From the NCBI GenBank assembly GCA_900291925.1, contig UWYS01000001.1, positions 434,001 to 498,000 of the forward strand: a DNA stretch of 64,000 bases, in the 5' to 3' direction. The DNA comes from Thecaphora thlaspeos. Its lineage: Eukaryota > Basidiomycota > Ustilaginomycetes > Urocystidales > Glomosporiaceae. A model generated the notes under the pieces. That model was not told where the DNA came from and made no database searches. It worked only from the letters and a program-made list of their open reading frames with translations. Position 1 is the stretch's first letter, and each line of letters opens with the position of its first letter. A program made the position numbers and the translations under genes. Below, one piece after another: positions 1 through 11,527 of this stretch.

Positions 1-555
1 CGGGCGAGGCTGTGGCGCTGTACTTTTGCAGAATCGCCTGGCGTCTCTTCCGGCTTTCCTCTAGGAGCTTTTCAGTTCTTTGATCCTCGTCGAGATCGTA
101 GTCGAAGTCCTGCACCTCTTGTTGTGCCTGTTCGTCGCTTCCGCCGGCCGGGCTTATATCTTTGCTATCAGTGATCCTGCGGCAGGGCACGGCCGTGATG
201 AGTTGAGAGCGGCAGGCGACAAGATCAGTACGGCAGGCTGTAAAGCATGTGTGAGCGCAGGCCGTCAAAGCGTATCGAGCACTCACTCTCCTTCTTCGAC
301 GTTCTCTGTCACCGCTCTGTCCGCCTCAGTCCGATGGGCTCGCACGTCTGCCGCGTCGATGCCGGGTCTATCGGATCGGTCGATGGCGCGGCCGCCTCTC
401 CTGTCTCTCCTGACGGCGTCGCGATGATCGCGCTCGTATTCGCGGCGTGAGGGACCATCTCGTCTATGTGCCTTTCGATCATCTTGGCTGGCGTAGGGAT
501 CGTCGTCGCGGTAGCGTTTCGGGGGCCTTGAGCTGCTCGAATTGTGTGGGACCAT
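1..555 (-). CDS. Probable Prp4-type spliceosomal protein kinase, N-terminal part (runs off the left edge)
   Basis: Two exons are visible: 555-287 and 164-1, joined across a 122-nt intron with donor GTGAGT at 286 and acceptor TAG ending at 165; the frame is kept. The start chosen is the ATG at 555. Exon 1 encodes a low-complexity stretch very rich in Arg, Asp and Ser, as in the disordered N-terminus of Prp4/PRPF4B kinases. Exon 2 carries the segment LLEESRKRRQAILQKY after an Asp/Glu-rich run, which resembles the conserved helix before the kinase domain of Prp4 kinases (pre-mRNA splicing, U5/tri-snRNP). The catalytic domain lies outside the window, so the family call rests on this one motif. 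An unrelated charged nuclear protein is the alternative. Confidence 0.5.
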
Positions 556-1672
556 GATGGAGGATTGCGCGTCGTGGCAAGGCAGGAGGCGAGGCGCGTG
601 ACAGCCAGCAGCAGGAGCAGCGAAGAGCGGCGAAGAGCGGCGAAGAGCACGGAGGAAGAGGACAGAGGGAAGGGGGACGGGGGTTTTCAAAGGACGGTAA
701 GCAATGCTGCAAGCTCTGGCGGTAGACGGAGGAAAGGGGGGACGGGCTGGGTTGAGGAGAAGCCCAGAGGCCCTCAACAGGACTAAAGCCGTACTGTGGA
801 TCTCGACGCCTGCCAAAGAGCGTACAGGCGAGGGGCGAGACGGTCAGGCAGGATGGTGCTGGTAGGTGGTGGTGGGCGGCGGAGGCGATCGTTGGTGGAG
901 AGGAAGATGGTGGTCAGTGGACAGGAATCTCGAGGTGACAGATGGAACGCTCGACTGCCTCCACACGCTGCGCCTTTTTCTTCCAGCCTCGACGCGTCTT
1001 CAGGCACACACCTCACAGCCCGTGCCCCCTTCCCCTTTGCTGCCGTGGCGTACCTTACCTCGCCCCGCGACACCAACATCCAGGCGGGGACAGGATGGAG
1101 CTGAGCAGGGTCGACGATAGCTAAGCTGGATCACGAGACTGCTCAACGTCACACATTAGCACGTAGGATGTCAAGCTGCAACGGCCCAGGCGAGCACAGA
1201 GCGAATGCACAAACCCCGTAAGAGTCAAAGGTAGCGTCGTACTAACTTCATAAGAGACATTGATATGCGATATTTAAATGCTAAAAGGAAAGAGGACCCG
1301 AAGAACAAAGTCATGGCAGACATGGGAGGATCTTGCGGTTCGTGACGTCGGATAGCTATAAAAGTACATGGCGCGATTGTAGTTGCTTTGTACACAGCGA
1401 CGGGAGGGAGGCGCTCCGGAAGCCGACAGAGCTCTTCCGACGGGGTTTCTCGGCCGCCTCCCCGTGCGCGCTGGGACGACTCAATTCCCGTAAAATGGAG
1501 TCAAAAGAGGCTAAGGGATGTCTGATCTGGTGACGAGAAAAGGGTTGCGAGGATCCCTGGGGCTCATGTGTGACTCAAGGCGGGAAATCTTGACGAGAGA
1601 AGAAAGCGGGTCCGGATTCTTTGAGGTCAAGTGTGTCGGTACGTGTGTCAAAAGTGCGCGTGCTGAAGTGTA

Positions 1673-1718
<46 letters not shown>

Positions 1719-2081
1719 GAGCAGGGGGAGCCGCTGGGGATGACCGAGTCAAGTGCAAGTCGTGTATGTTGGCGTCCGATCCGGGCAGGCCCGTTTCGCT
1801 CTATAGTGCAAGGGAACGGAGAAGGGCGAAGGCAAGGTGCACGGGTCTGGCGTGCGGTGGCACGGTGTATAGACAGTCGAAGGAAGGCGAAAAAGGGAAA
1901 TGAATCTAGTACTCGGAGGCGGGTGGAGAAGTGCGTGCTGGCCGAAGCGCGAACACGGGGTGCAAAGCGGTCGTCGCGAGAGGTGTTGAGCGAACACTGC
2001 TCGTGCGGTTGCCGGTCGCCGTCGTCGCCATCGTCATCAGCATCGACATCGGCAACGCCGCGCGTTCGCAGACAGTGGGTC
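556..2081. other. Intergenic region between the Prp4-like and Gac1-like genes
   Basis: Upstream region of the Prp4-like gene and 3' flank of the Gac1-like gene. Only short shadow-type frames and one TG microsatellite are present. I see no conserved protein or RNA gene. Confidence 0.6.
1671..1716. repeat. (TG)n microsatellite
   Basis: A run of TG dinucleotides begins with two TATG units and continues for about 46 bp. It lies about 370 bp past the stop codon of the Gac1-like gene. Confidence 0.95.
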
Positions 2082-5006
2082 TCAGAGAGCCCCGACGACA
2101 GCGGTTGGTGTCGATCTACCAGACGCATCCGTCGGGCTGGGAGAGGATCCCGGCGTGTGGAGGTTGGTGCTAGAGACAGGTAGCTGAGCGTCGCTGTTCC
2201 AGCAGAAGCGCTCCACAAGTTCGCTGAAGCTGGCCATGCTCGTCGGCTTGGCGAAATCGTCTGGCGTCAAGATCTCCGACGATAGACTGTGGGTGCTCGA
2301 GGGAAGCGAGGGCGAGTAGCCGTGGGATTCGGAGCTGCTCCCGGCGGCATAGGACGAGGGCCTCGCTCCGGACGCGTGTGCGTCTTTGCGCAAGAAACGC
2401 GACGGCGACATGGCGCTGAGACGGTCGAGGCTGTCGGTGAGCGCCTTGCGAGCATCGTCAGCTGTCGCCATGCCGATCGTCGTGTCCGACTCAATCGACG
2501 AGACCGACATGGCGGGCGAAAAGGGGCTAGGTGAGCCGGTCAGGGACGTCGGCGACGCCTGACTGCCTTCCGGCGTGTAGTCCTCAAGCACTAGGCCGTC
2601 GGGCTTGACCACCACCGCGCTCAAGTGGCGTGGCGAAGGCGAGTGATCGCCAGGTCCAGAATCGGCCTTGGCGTCCGCGGTCCAGCTTCCTCCCGGCGAG
2701 TATGTGTTGCGGTTGGGAGGGAAGGAGTAGAAGCGGTGCGATGCGGATGGCAATGTGGCCTCCGGGACCATGAGCGTGTTGCCCAAGGGCGACGGCGACG
2801 CCGGCGCATCCTTATAAGCGTCCGGCTGGTGCTCAACGACGCCGTTGTCGAGGCCGGGGCTGAGCATGCCAAACATGTGCTGGAAGTTGGGCGAGGGCGT
2901 CGGCGTGACGCGCGGCGTCGAGCCGCTCGAGCCGGTGGGCGAAGCCGCGCTAACGACAAAGTGGGAACGAATCGGACTCGTCGAGCCCGGCGGCGAGGGC
3001 CTCGAGGAGAAGTAGTCCAGCGCGGCAGCGCGGCCAGCGTCGGTGTTGCGGCTGCCGCTGGTCGGGTTGCGGAGCGATGCACCAAAGTCGTATCGCGCGG
3101 TCCACACCGACGGCGACGCAGCACCCTTGCTCGCGCCGCCGGGCGAGACGGGCGGCGAGCGGCGCTTGGTGATCTCTTGGAGGAAGCTCCCAGAGCTCGG
3201 GGCGCCGCTTTCGTGGTCCTCCTCGTCCGACCGCAGGCGGTCGAGCTCGCGCTTGAGCTGCTCCATCACCGTGTCGCCCTTGGTCCTCTGGCCGTGAACG
3301 CCGGAGCGCCTGCCCATCTCGATGATGCGCGATGTCGACGGCACCGGGCCGCTGGTGATGTGGCGGCGTGGAATGGTGCCGCCGTTGGCGCTCGCCGAGT
3401 TGGCGACGACGCCCGAGGGCGGGTAGCCCGCGACGGGCTCGACGGGCAGCTGGCGCTTGCGGAAGTCGAGCTGGTAGTTGGCGCCGTCATTGTTGTCCCA
3501 GATCTCGCGGCCGTGGACCGTGTATCGGAGGCAAAGGAACATCGTCTTGGTGTCGAGCACGCCCGCGCCGCGCGGCCAATGGAGCAGTTCGTTCAGCTTG
3601 ATCGAAAAGACGAAACGGTCGGCCACGCCCTCCTTGATGCTCTCCGAGTACTCGGCAGAGACCTCGCTCACCGTCGCCCACTGATCGAGGGTGAAGCGCA
3701 CCGCGACCCACTTTTCGAAGCTGAGGTTGCGCACCTGGACGGTGCCCTTGACGGAGCGGAGATCGTCGGAGAGGTAGACACGCTCGAGGAAGATGTCGCG
3801 GTCGACCGAGGGCCGCGCAGACGAGGGAAAGTTGGGCAGACGCAGCAGAAGCTGTTCCTCCATCTCGACGGGCGGCGTCGCCTTCGGCGAGGGCGGCTTT
3901 GCGCCGAAACCCTTGCTGCTGCTGCTGCCGGGGCTCGGGAAGCCGCGGCGGTGGCCGAAGAAGGGGTACTCGCGCTCCTCCTCGGTCTCAGTCTCGGTAT
4001 GCTCGGGACTGCCTTCGCGCGAAACGGCGGCAGGACGGCCCTTGACGCGGAAGACCTTGATGTGCTCGAGGTTGCTGTCGAAGTGGACCGCCTTGGGGAC
4101 GTTGGGCGTCGAGGGGACGCTCTTGGCGCGCGAGAACGGCGTCGGGATCGAGGCGTCGCTCAACGCCCTCGAGTTGAAGATGGCCGACGAGGGGTACTGC
4201 TTGAGCGACGACTTGACCGGCTCGCCAGACTTCTTGCGGATCAGCTCCGGGAGCATCAAGGTCGACGCCGCGCCGTGCTGGTCACTCGGTGAAGGCGTTG
4301 GGATGCAGGCAAGGTCGATGTGCAGGCCACTGACCTCGGGGCCCGGGCTGTTGGCCTTGAGCGCCAGGGCCTTACGCGAGGCCGGGTGGAGCGGCGCCGG
4401 TGGACCGGAGGGGTTCGGCGTGTCCGTCGGCGCCGATGCCTTGGCGACGGGGAAGGGAATCTTGACGGTGGGCGGTGTGGCAAGCTCCTCCTCGCTCGCT
4501 GTGACAATCGAGGAAGCGGCGCTCGAGGGCGGGCTCGGCGACTTGTTGACGCTGTCCTCGGCCTTTCGCGCGGCGGTGAAGGCCGGCGTGAGGCGCGTAA
4601 TCTTGGGACGACGCTTGGCTGCCTGTGCGAGCTGGATCTGGGCTACCGCCTCGCGCTCCAGCTCCAGCTCCATCTTCTCCTGCGGCGAGAGGAAACCGGC
4701 ACGGTCCCTGGCCCGCCGGTTAAAGACGCTATGGGCGTGAATCCTCGGCTCGATTAAGATGCTGCGCACATGGTTGCGCGGGCGAGCGGACGACTGCAGC
4801 GAAGCGAACTGCGACGCCTTGTCAAACGTAAGGCTGACAGTCTCCTGGCGCGGAGATGGCGACGACGACGAGGAAGTGGAAGGCATGGCGCCTGAGCTGT
4901 AGGACGGGTAGTAGCTATAGCCACCGTTCTTGATGCCTCTGTCCTGTCCGTTCTGCCTCTGATCGTACGACTCGCACGATTGAGAAAGGCTAGGGTTGCA
5001 CAGCAT
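2082..5006 (-). CDS. Glycogen-targeting regulatory subunit of protein phosphatase 1 (Gac1/Gip2-like, CBM21 domain)
   Basis: Single-exon frame of 974 residues. It would recruit type-1 protein phosphatase to glycogen, activating glycogen synthase. A PP1-docking RVxF-type motif, KAVHF, is at about residues 305-309. A CBM21 carbohydrate-binding domain spans about 400-517 and ends with the signature WDNNDGANY at about 503-511. The rest is Ser/Pro-rich and probably disordered, with many SP sites. The C-terminus has a short conserved-looking patch, LVERFCWNS. The start is uncertain: an ATG at residue 41 (position 4886) would also give a sensible protein. Length and order (docking motif, then CBM21) match fungal Gac1/Pig family members. 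The next gene on the same strand is the Prp4-like kinase, 1.5 kb away. Confidence 0.88.
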   Translation of the reverse strand: MLCNPSLSQSCESYDQRQNGQDRGIKNGGYSYYPSYSSGAMPSTSSSSSPSPRQETVSLTFDKASQFASLQSSARPRNHVRSILIEPRIHAHSVFNRRARDRAGFLSPQEKMELELEREAVAQIQLAQAAKRRPKITRLTPAFTAARKAEDSVNKSPSPPSSAASSIVTASEEELATPPTVKIPFPVAKASAPTDTPNPSGPPAPLHPASRKALALKANSPGPEVSGLHIDLACIPTPSPSDQHGAASTLMLPELIRKKSGEPVKSSLKQYPSSAIFNSRALSDASIPTPFSRAKSVPSTPNVPKAVHFDSNLEHIKVFRVKGRPAAVSREGSPEHTETETEEEREYPFFGHRRGFPSPGSSSSKGFGAKPPSPKATPPVEMEEQLLLRLPNFPSSARPSVDRDIFLERVYLSDDLRSVKGTVQVRNLSFEKWVAVRFTLDQWATVSEVSAEYSESIKEGVADRFVFSIKLNELLHWPRGAGVLDTKTMFLCLRYTVHGREIWDNNDGANYQLDFRKRQLPVEPVAGYPPSGVVANSASANGGTIPRRHITSGPVPSTSRIIEMGRRSGVHGQRTKGDTVMEQLKRELDRLRSDEEDHESGAPSSGSFLQEITKRRSPPVSPGGASKGAASPSVWTARYDFGASLRNPTSGSRNTDAGRAAALDYFSSRPSPPGSTSPIRSHFVVSAASPTGSSGSTPRVTPTPSPNFQHMFGMLSPGLDNGVVEHQPDAYKDAPASPSPLGNTLMVPEATLPSASHRFYSFPPNRNTYSPGGSWTADAKADSGPGDHSPSPRHLSAVVVKPDGLVLEDYTPEGSQASPTSLTGSPSPFSPAMSVSSIESDTTIGMATADDARKALTDSLDRLSAMSPSRFLRKDAHASGARPSSYAAGSSSESHGYSPSLPSSTHSLSSEILTPDDFAKPTSMASFSELVERFCWNSDAQLPVSSTNLHTPGSSPSPTDASGRSTPTAVVGAL

Positions 5007-5789
5007 GCCGCGCAGTCCGACGGTACGCTCTGCCTGTTGGACGGACAGTACGAGTCGCTTCCGAGGACCGTCTATGAGGGCGTCCGGTGGCGGAAGACTG
5101 CGTGAGATCAGGGTATGATCTACCGAGCTGGAGACCGAGGGAGCCGAGGCGAGAAGAGAGAGGAGAGATGTGGTGAAGAGCTCGACGAGAATGCGGCGAT
5201 GCTACTCGCGATCAACGGGGCCGCGCGAGGTCGAGGCGGAATGATGGGCCGACGTGGAAGGCGGACTCGATTGGTCTGTCGACGAAGACCGGCGGAACAG
5301 ACGGACGGGTCGGCGTCGGTCGGCGGCGCGGCGGCAACGGCTAGGATAGGATGAGGAAGGTAAGTAGATAGGAGGTTGACGGTTGATGGTGGCGAGAAGA
5401 AGAGCCGCTAGGCAGTTGACATTTGAGGTCGTGCGAGGCGACTTTGGCGGCTGGCGGCTAGAGCCAAAGCTCTGGTCTGTTGGCGATCCCTGGAGATGAA
5501 CGCCGCTGACTGGCTGGCTGACTGGCTGTCCGCTGGTATGGGACGTTAGGTCCGGAAGCGAAGCGAGAAGTGCAGGACGAGGCGAGGCAGGTGTGAGGGG
5601 GGAAAGAGGAAGGGGAGCCCAAGCAGACGACAACGGCACGGCAGCCCAAACAGGCGAGAGATTGGATGGGGTCGGTCGATTGTTGGTCGTTTCGCGAGAA
5701 GGGGAAAGGGGAAAGGGGAAAGGGGAAGAGAGATCCGATGGGGGGAGGAGGCAGAGGGACGAGGGCTGTGGGGCCTACCGTAGGAGAGG

Positions 5790-5793
<4 letters not shown>

Positions 5794-5826
<33 letters not shown>
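5794..5826. repeat. (GA)n microsatellite
   Basis: Uninterrupted GA dinucleotide run of about 33 bp, roughly 0.8 kb upstream of the start of the Gac1-like gene. It could be a promoter element or part of the 5' UTR. Confidence 0.95.
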
Positions 5827-5831
<5 letters not shown>

Positions 5832-8088
5832 AAGGGCAGGTCTCCCCAACGGCGGTGCGAGCCGACAACATGACGCGAGGCACAGGCCAGCAGGCCACAC
5901 GAAAAGACGCAAGGGGAAAACTCTGGCCCTTGCTCCTTGCGCTGCCCCACCACCTGGGTACAAAACGGACGAGGGCCACTGTGCGTGGCTTAAGCAGCGA
6001 AGCAGGGCGGGGAAAGGAGCGAGCGAGCGGGAGACGGCCGCAGACCGGGTCTGGGCAAGCAGGCCCAGAATCGAATACGGATATCGATACGATGCGCTGC
6101 CTCGCTCTCTGCCTGCCTGTCTGTCTCTAGCTGGCTCGCTGGTGTTCCGGCTAGCCTGCCTGGCTGTGTGCAGCGCCAGCAGAGTTGCCGCAGAAGCAGC
6201 AAGCTAGACGGCCAGAGTGGCCTGAGCTGGCGACCATCCAAGGGCTGACCGGGTTCCCCAGCCAGAGGGGTGGACACAGTGATGGTGTGGCCTGGTGGTG
6301 TGTATGTGGCGAGCGTTGCGCTGGGGCTCGTCGACCGAAACGAGCAGGCTATGCCGACGCACTTCCCCTCCCTTCTCCAGCTCCTGCCCCCTTCCCCTTG
6401 CTTGCCCTGCAATTCCCCTCTTTATGGTTCTGAACGCCGGCGAGGCACGCCATTTCTCTCCGTTCCCTCAGGCAGGCGGGCGCCGGCCTCCTGCTAGGTG
6501 GTGAGGCGAGGCACCATCTCTTCTCAGACCAGGGTCGTCAGATGGATGATGGTATCGATGACACGGACTGTCAGCGGGAAAGGCAGGTTCCGTCGAAAAG
6601 ACGTACCTCACGGCGACTCGAAAGCTAGCGCCAGCGGCTATGCTCTGTTCAGTCCGTCCAGTGCTCAGACCATCTGGCGAGCGCCGAGCTGCGATTGGAT
6701 AAGCCCGCGAGCGGCTGCACGAGAGCACGGGGAGTGGGAAAGACAGAGAGGGCCTCGCTGTTCGACAAAACGGCGGAGGTAACCGAGCCGGGAGTTTGCG
6801 GGTGCTGAAGCCTCGAGGTCCTAGAGTATATCTGTCGCACTAAACCCTGCCAGGCCCCCACCGGCCCGCAGGCAGCGCAAGAACCCCTCCGTTCCACCCA
6901 CGCTCGCCTCCGTCCTCGGTCCGATGCCAAGGCACGAAAACTTGCACCTTGCGTGGTCTATATCTTTTCAGTACAGTACTTTGGTCTCCATGAGCTTGAG
7001 CCTGGAACACCTTGAAGGTGCTTAAAGACAGTGGAGATAGTAGAAAGATGCATTTCTGGACGCCATCGCCAAGTGTTGGCACTGCGGCTGCGGTCGTGCT
7101 GCCGCTGCCTGCTCGATGATATGGTGTTCACGACGACAACGATGTGGAGCAATACACGAGGTGGCAAAACAGCATCTCCTTCTCGATCGAGGTGTGCAGG
7201 TCAAAGGGGTGTGGTTTGCGTTACTTACCGCCACGAGCACGAAATACTGCGCCGATGCCTTGGGATTTTACGGATTAACTTGTATTGAACTATTTCCATT
7301 TTTCCCCAAGGCCAAGCCACGCTAAGTTGGGGCCTGCAAGGCGACGCCGCGTGCAGGCAAGCTCACCTAGCCTGCCGCGTTACTACTAGCGGCGGAGAGA
7401 TGGGCTGCAGCTCAGCTGAGTCGGCCAAGCGGATCCGAGTGTTCCCACTGTATTCGGCATCGTTGCAATCTCCGAGGACCTGGGACTCCGCTTGCGCCCT
7501 GAACGGACCAGGCTAGGCTTATGTACATATCCGACGCATGTCCGCTGTGCCTGCCCGCTTACGGCGCGCGAGTGTGCCGTCCCGCAGCGGGACGCACCTT
7601 TGTCCGTCTAGTTGCCGTTGCCTGCCCCTCTTGCGAGATGCGAGCGAGTTCGGGTGTCCTACAGTAGCCGACCTCGGCGCAGCACCAGCCCTGACCGACC
7701 TCGCCGACGCTCGAGCGAAGATGTCTTGGGTGCCGTATGGGAGGGGGACTGCGGCATCCAGAGCACTTTGAGACGGCCGGAGCGCTGTTGCTTGAGGCCA
7801 AGACCTCGGCGTTCTACATCATGCAGGGACGGAGGATGCGGACAAAGAGGCTCAATGCTTGTCTAAACAACCCAGTTGTATGCGTCGGGAAGGCGCAATC
7901 CCCGCCACCTCCAGCGCTAGGCGTGCCAAGGCGACCCATGGCGCCAAGCCACTCTCCACCGAAACGAATACATATTGGCGGGACGTGAAGGCTTGGTGTT
8001 GCGAGGCGGTGTCATGCCGTTGCATCAAGTTGAGCCAGGTGCTCTCGACGGCCTCTCGGCTGTCGTTCGGAAGCGTATACCCTGTAGT

Positions 8089-8103
8089 ACGGTACTGTAC
8101 CGT
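8089..8103. repeat. Short perfect inverted repeat ACGGTAC-T-GTACCGT
   Basis: Seven-base arms around one central base. One of several GTAC-centred palindromes in this gene-poor region. Confidence 0.7.
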
Positions 8104-8733
8104 GGCTCCGCCGTGCGGATTCGCAGAGTGATAAGCTGTCAGGAGCCTTGGCGACTAGCCGGACACCGGACACCCTCGCCGAGGTTGGCGGAGCGAGCGT
8201 GGCCCTTTACAGTAATGCCGCTGTTGGGTTCTGTACACTAAGCTCTGTAATCAACGTAAGGACAGTGCCGACTTGACTTGTCTTGTCATGGTCTCGAGAC
8301 CATGCTCGCCATTGGCAAGTGGCCGCAGCGAGCAACGGGCTTCGCAGCGACCCTGTGCTGGCGCTCCACCTAAGATTGGAGAGACGGCGCTGCTGGCAAG
8401 ACCCTGGCGAAGCCAGACAGCGAGCGGGTGTGTCATGGCTGCTATAGACCCGCTGGCCCGTCATAATACAGTACCGTAAGTGCCTTGCACCGTAACCGAC
8501 TCGAGACTTATCTCGACAGATACCTTGCGGCGCGGCCTTTGCGAAGGCTTTTTCCACCGCACTGTACCTACAAGATCTGCACGGTGCGCAGCAGAAGCAC
8601 CCACCGCTGTCGAGTGGCGAGCAGATACCGTACATATCTCGCAAGACCTGTCTTTGCCGTGAGTACTGAGGTGCGGCATGCTTCACACAGCGGGCGACTC
8701 CGAACAGCATCGTTTGTTCGTGCCAGTAGATAA

Positions 8734-8752
8734 GCACAGTACAGTACTGTGC
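8734..8752. repeat. Short perfect inverted repeat GCACAGTAC-A-GTACTGTGC
   Basis: Nine-base arms around one central A. The same core (AGTACAGTACT) recurs at about 6972-6982. Confidence 0.75.
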
Positions 8753-11527
8753 AGTATGTACTCACCCTCTACGAGGATTCCCGATGCGAGAGGCTGGTGA
8801 TGTACAGTACGCACAGGAACTTGTAGTTATAGCATGGTCTCTGGACTGGGTCTCCCCTTTCGGGAGCACGACGCGGCGGTCAAACCACGGTGCTCCAACA
8901 TCTTCCCCAGCCTTGGAAGAGTTCGCCCGTGGACCGGATGTCAGTCTTATTCCCTCAGTCACTGACTCTCGAATCTGAGCGCACTGTAACTTAGCCTTGC
9001 ATCTCAGCTTGCACACATGCTCTTCTCCGGTCTTGTCGTCTGTGTGTGGGCCCCGCAACGTCAAGAGTCTATCGGCATCCAGAAGTCCCAGCGTGCGCAG
9101 CACATGAGATGCTCTCTCCGCATCGTATGAGCAGCTGGTGCGGAGAAGACGGCGAAGGCGGGGGTCCCTTTGGCATGGTCAGCTACTTAGCTCTACCCCA
9201 ACAACCCTCGAGGCTACCCCTTTCATCCTCGCACCTCGACGGCAAACTCAGCACTACATTTCGCATCGCATCGGCGCGAGGTCGCCGGACACCACCAACC
9301 GAAGTACGGTATCCGAAGCGTTATGGGCAGAGACAAAGAGATACGTATCGCTCAACTGTACATGCCCATGGATATGGGTCGAGGCTGTTACTGCGGGAAA
9401 AAGCTTTAAATTCTCAGTTAACGACGGCGAACCAAAAAAACAGAGCTGCGGAACCATGAATGGCCGCCTCTCTGTACTTACCAAAAGCGGTGAGTACATT
9501 CGAACCTCGGCAGTCCGCTATCAATGACGACCGTTCCGTCGGCGACGTCGTGTGGGACAAAGATTGCCTATCGATACGACGACGATAAGCAGCATCTGCC
9601 TTTTGTTGTGATAAGAGTAAAGTTGTACTGTGAGTAGAACGTTGGCGACGATGATGAGGAACGGTCTCTTGAATTCGAAATCCTTGGCGTGCAGCAGCAG
9701 CGCCCTCCCGTCGTCGGGCCGACATCGACGAGGGATCGTCGACCCATGAACGCTTCTGCGCTGTAGCCTTTGTCCTCTCCACCCCTCGTCAAGAGGCTGC
9801 GCTCGGATCGTAATCCTTCAGTGCAGCACAGTGCGGACTTACTTATCTGTACTTACTTCCATTTCACTTGGGTCTAGAACGGATGGTGGCTGGGAGCGAG
9901 CAAGCGTAGTTTGCATCGATTGCGCCACAGTTTACGGTAAAGCGTTCCACGGACCTCGCTGATGCTTCAAACAAAGGGCTTCTTCGTGCCCATGACGGCC
10001 GCACTCTACGGATGACGCCGAACCTGGTCGCTCCATCATCTCGAGCAGAAGAAAAAATTGCGCCCAAATGAACAAGGCTCGAGCGGCGAATCGTCCAGAC
10101 GACAGGCCGCGTGTGATCACATCGGTGGCTGTCAGCCCGAGGCAACGGAGACGGCAGAACGAGCCTAGATTTCGGGAAGCCTGTCTGGCTCGTTGTCAAA
10201 GTTTAAGCCCTGCTCGTCGAAGAGTTCCATCGACTGCGGCCTGACCTTGAGTAGGAGAAGAAATGTTGCGTGGTATAGTCAGGGTAGGTCACAAAGACAA
10301 GCTGGCTGAGGTTGCTGGCGTGACTATCCAGGTGGTCAGACCGCCAAGGGTATGAGCCTTCTAGACACTCCGCAGGTCGCTACTTACTTATCATCGACCC
10401 TGCGCCTTGAGACAGATAGCGATCCGTGTCGATGAGCAGGCAGCTGCAACGGGTTCCATCACGTCCGCCCGCCCGTCTGTCCGCCCGTCGTCGATGACCT
10501 TACGCCGTTCCCGACCCTGCTTGGCTTTCTCCCACGTTGCCCGCTTCGCCGGATCGGAAGCGGTGACGGAGTCTCGATGGGGATGGCGGAAAGCGATGTC
10601 TGAACAGCTCTGCGCCATCAGACGCACGTACGTATGTAGCTTACCGCCTCGCCCTGCTTCGCCTTGGCTTTCGATATGTGACTAGACTCGATTGCATTCT
10701 GTCGGCATCGAGCGACGAGCTCGTCAGCTGACTCTCGTCACCCTCTGAGTCGGATGATGGGGACCCGAAATGGACGCAGAGACGGTGCAAGCCCTCTTCC
10801 GGTCCCTGCTCGGCCATGTCGCTAGACGAAGCAACCGCCGTCGCTCCTCGACCAGTGCATCGACGTCCGAAAAGAGGGGGCTTCGTGATCGTCGTTGATT
10901 GACTTGCCCCTATCCGGGCCGGCTTCATCGTCGTACCTACTGTATGTACCTATGAATCAGTTTCGCATCCTAATCGGCATCTCCCTTCGTCCTCTCCCCG
11001 CATTCTCCATCCTCCGGCCTCCCCCTGTCTCGCTCATACAACCACACCCAGAGCTTACGCCACCCTCGTTTAGTCTGTACCAACTACCTGGAGTGGTTTG
11101 ACCTCGTTACCCTGCACTGACAGAAGTGAATCCTAAACAGGGTCGAGCTTGGACGGTAGCATTGTACGGTCGCGTCCAAGCCTCTGTCCCGACGAACCCC
11201 CCGATTCTGTGATAGTAGTCAGCAAGCATGGGCGACCCACGCGCGAGGTTGCAGGCCCCGACTGCTCAGCGATACGGCAAGCGACTGCGCTGGTGATGGT
11301 CACAGGGTCGCATAGAGGATGCCTAAGCCCAAGCCATTCACCGTCGAGACGAAGCAGCCTCCTTTGCTGGTGAGGGGGTTCGATTGCATTTCCGAAAGGT
11401 GCGGCTTCACGCGGACTGCACGGCGACGCGGCGCTTCACAGGTGAGCTTGGAGGGTTGTCATGAATGGAAGGGGAGGTACTGATGATAAGGGGAAGGGGG
11501 CGTTGCTTGCATCTACAGACAGCACCC

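Larger units (their letters stand above)
5007..11527. other. Gene-poor 6.5-kb region
   Basis: This separates the start of the Gac1-like gene from the 3' end of the V-ATPase gene. The first 1-1.5 kb is purine-rich and full of TGGC/CTGG-type repeats, likely promoter and 5' UTR of the Gac1-like gene. The remainder holds no frame longer than about 180 codons and nothing I recognise. Several GTAAGT-type donors cluster on the minus strand between 9.4 and 10.7 kb, so a poorly conserved multi-exon gene is possible but I could not assemble one. GTAC-centred palindromes are listed separately. Confidence 0.55.

Noticed and set aside
1511..2218. 235-codon minus-strand frame spanning the TG microsatellite
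   Set aside because: Encodes a His-Thr repeat from the microsatellite and overlaps the end of the Gac1-like gene in another frame.
2625..4292. 555-codon frame antisense to the Gac1-like gene
   Set aside because: Arg/Gly/Val-rich shadow of the CBM21 protein on the other strand.
7000..11500. tRNA, rRNA or CRISPR in the gene-poor region
   Set aside because: I looked for B-box-like GGTTCGA, cloverleaf ends and regularly spaced repeats by eye and found none convincing; a covariance-model scan would settle it.
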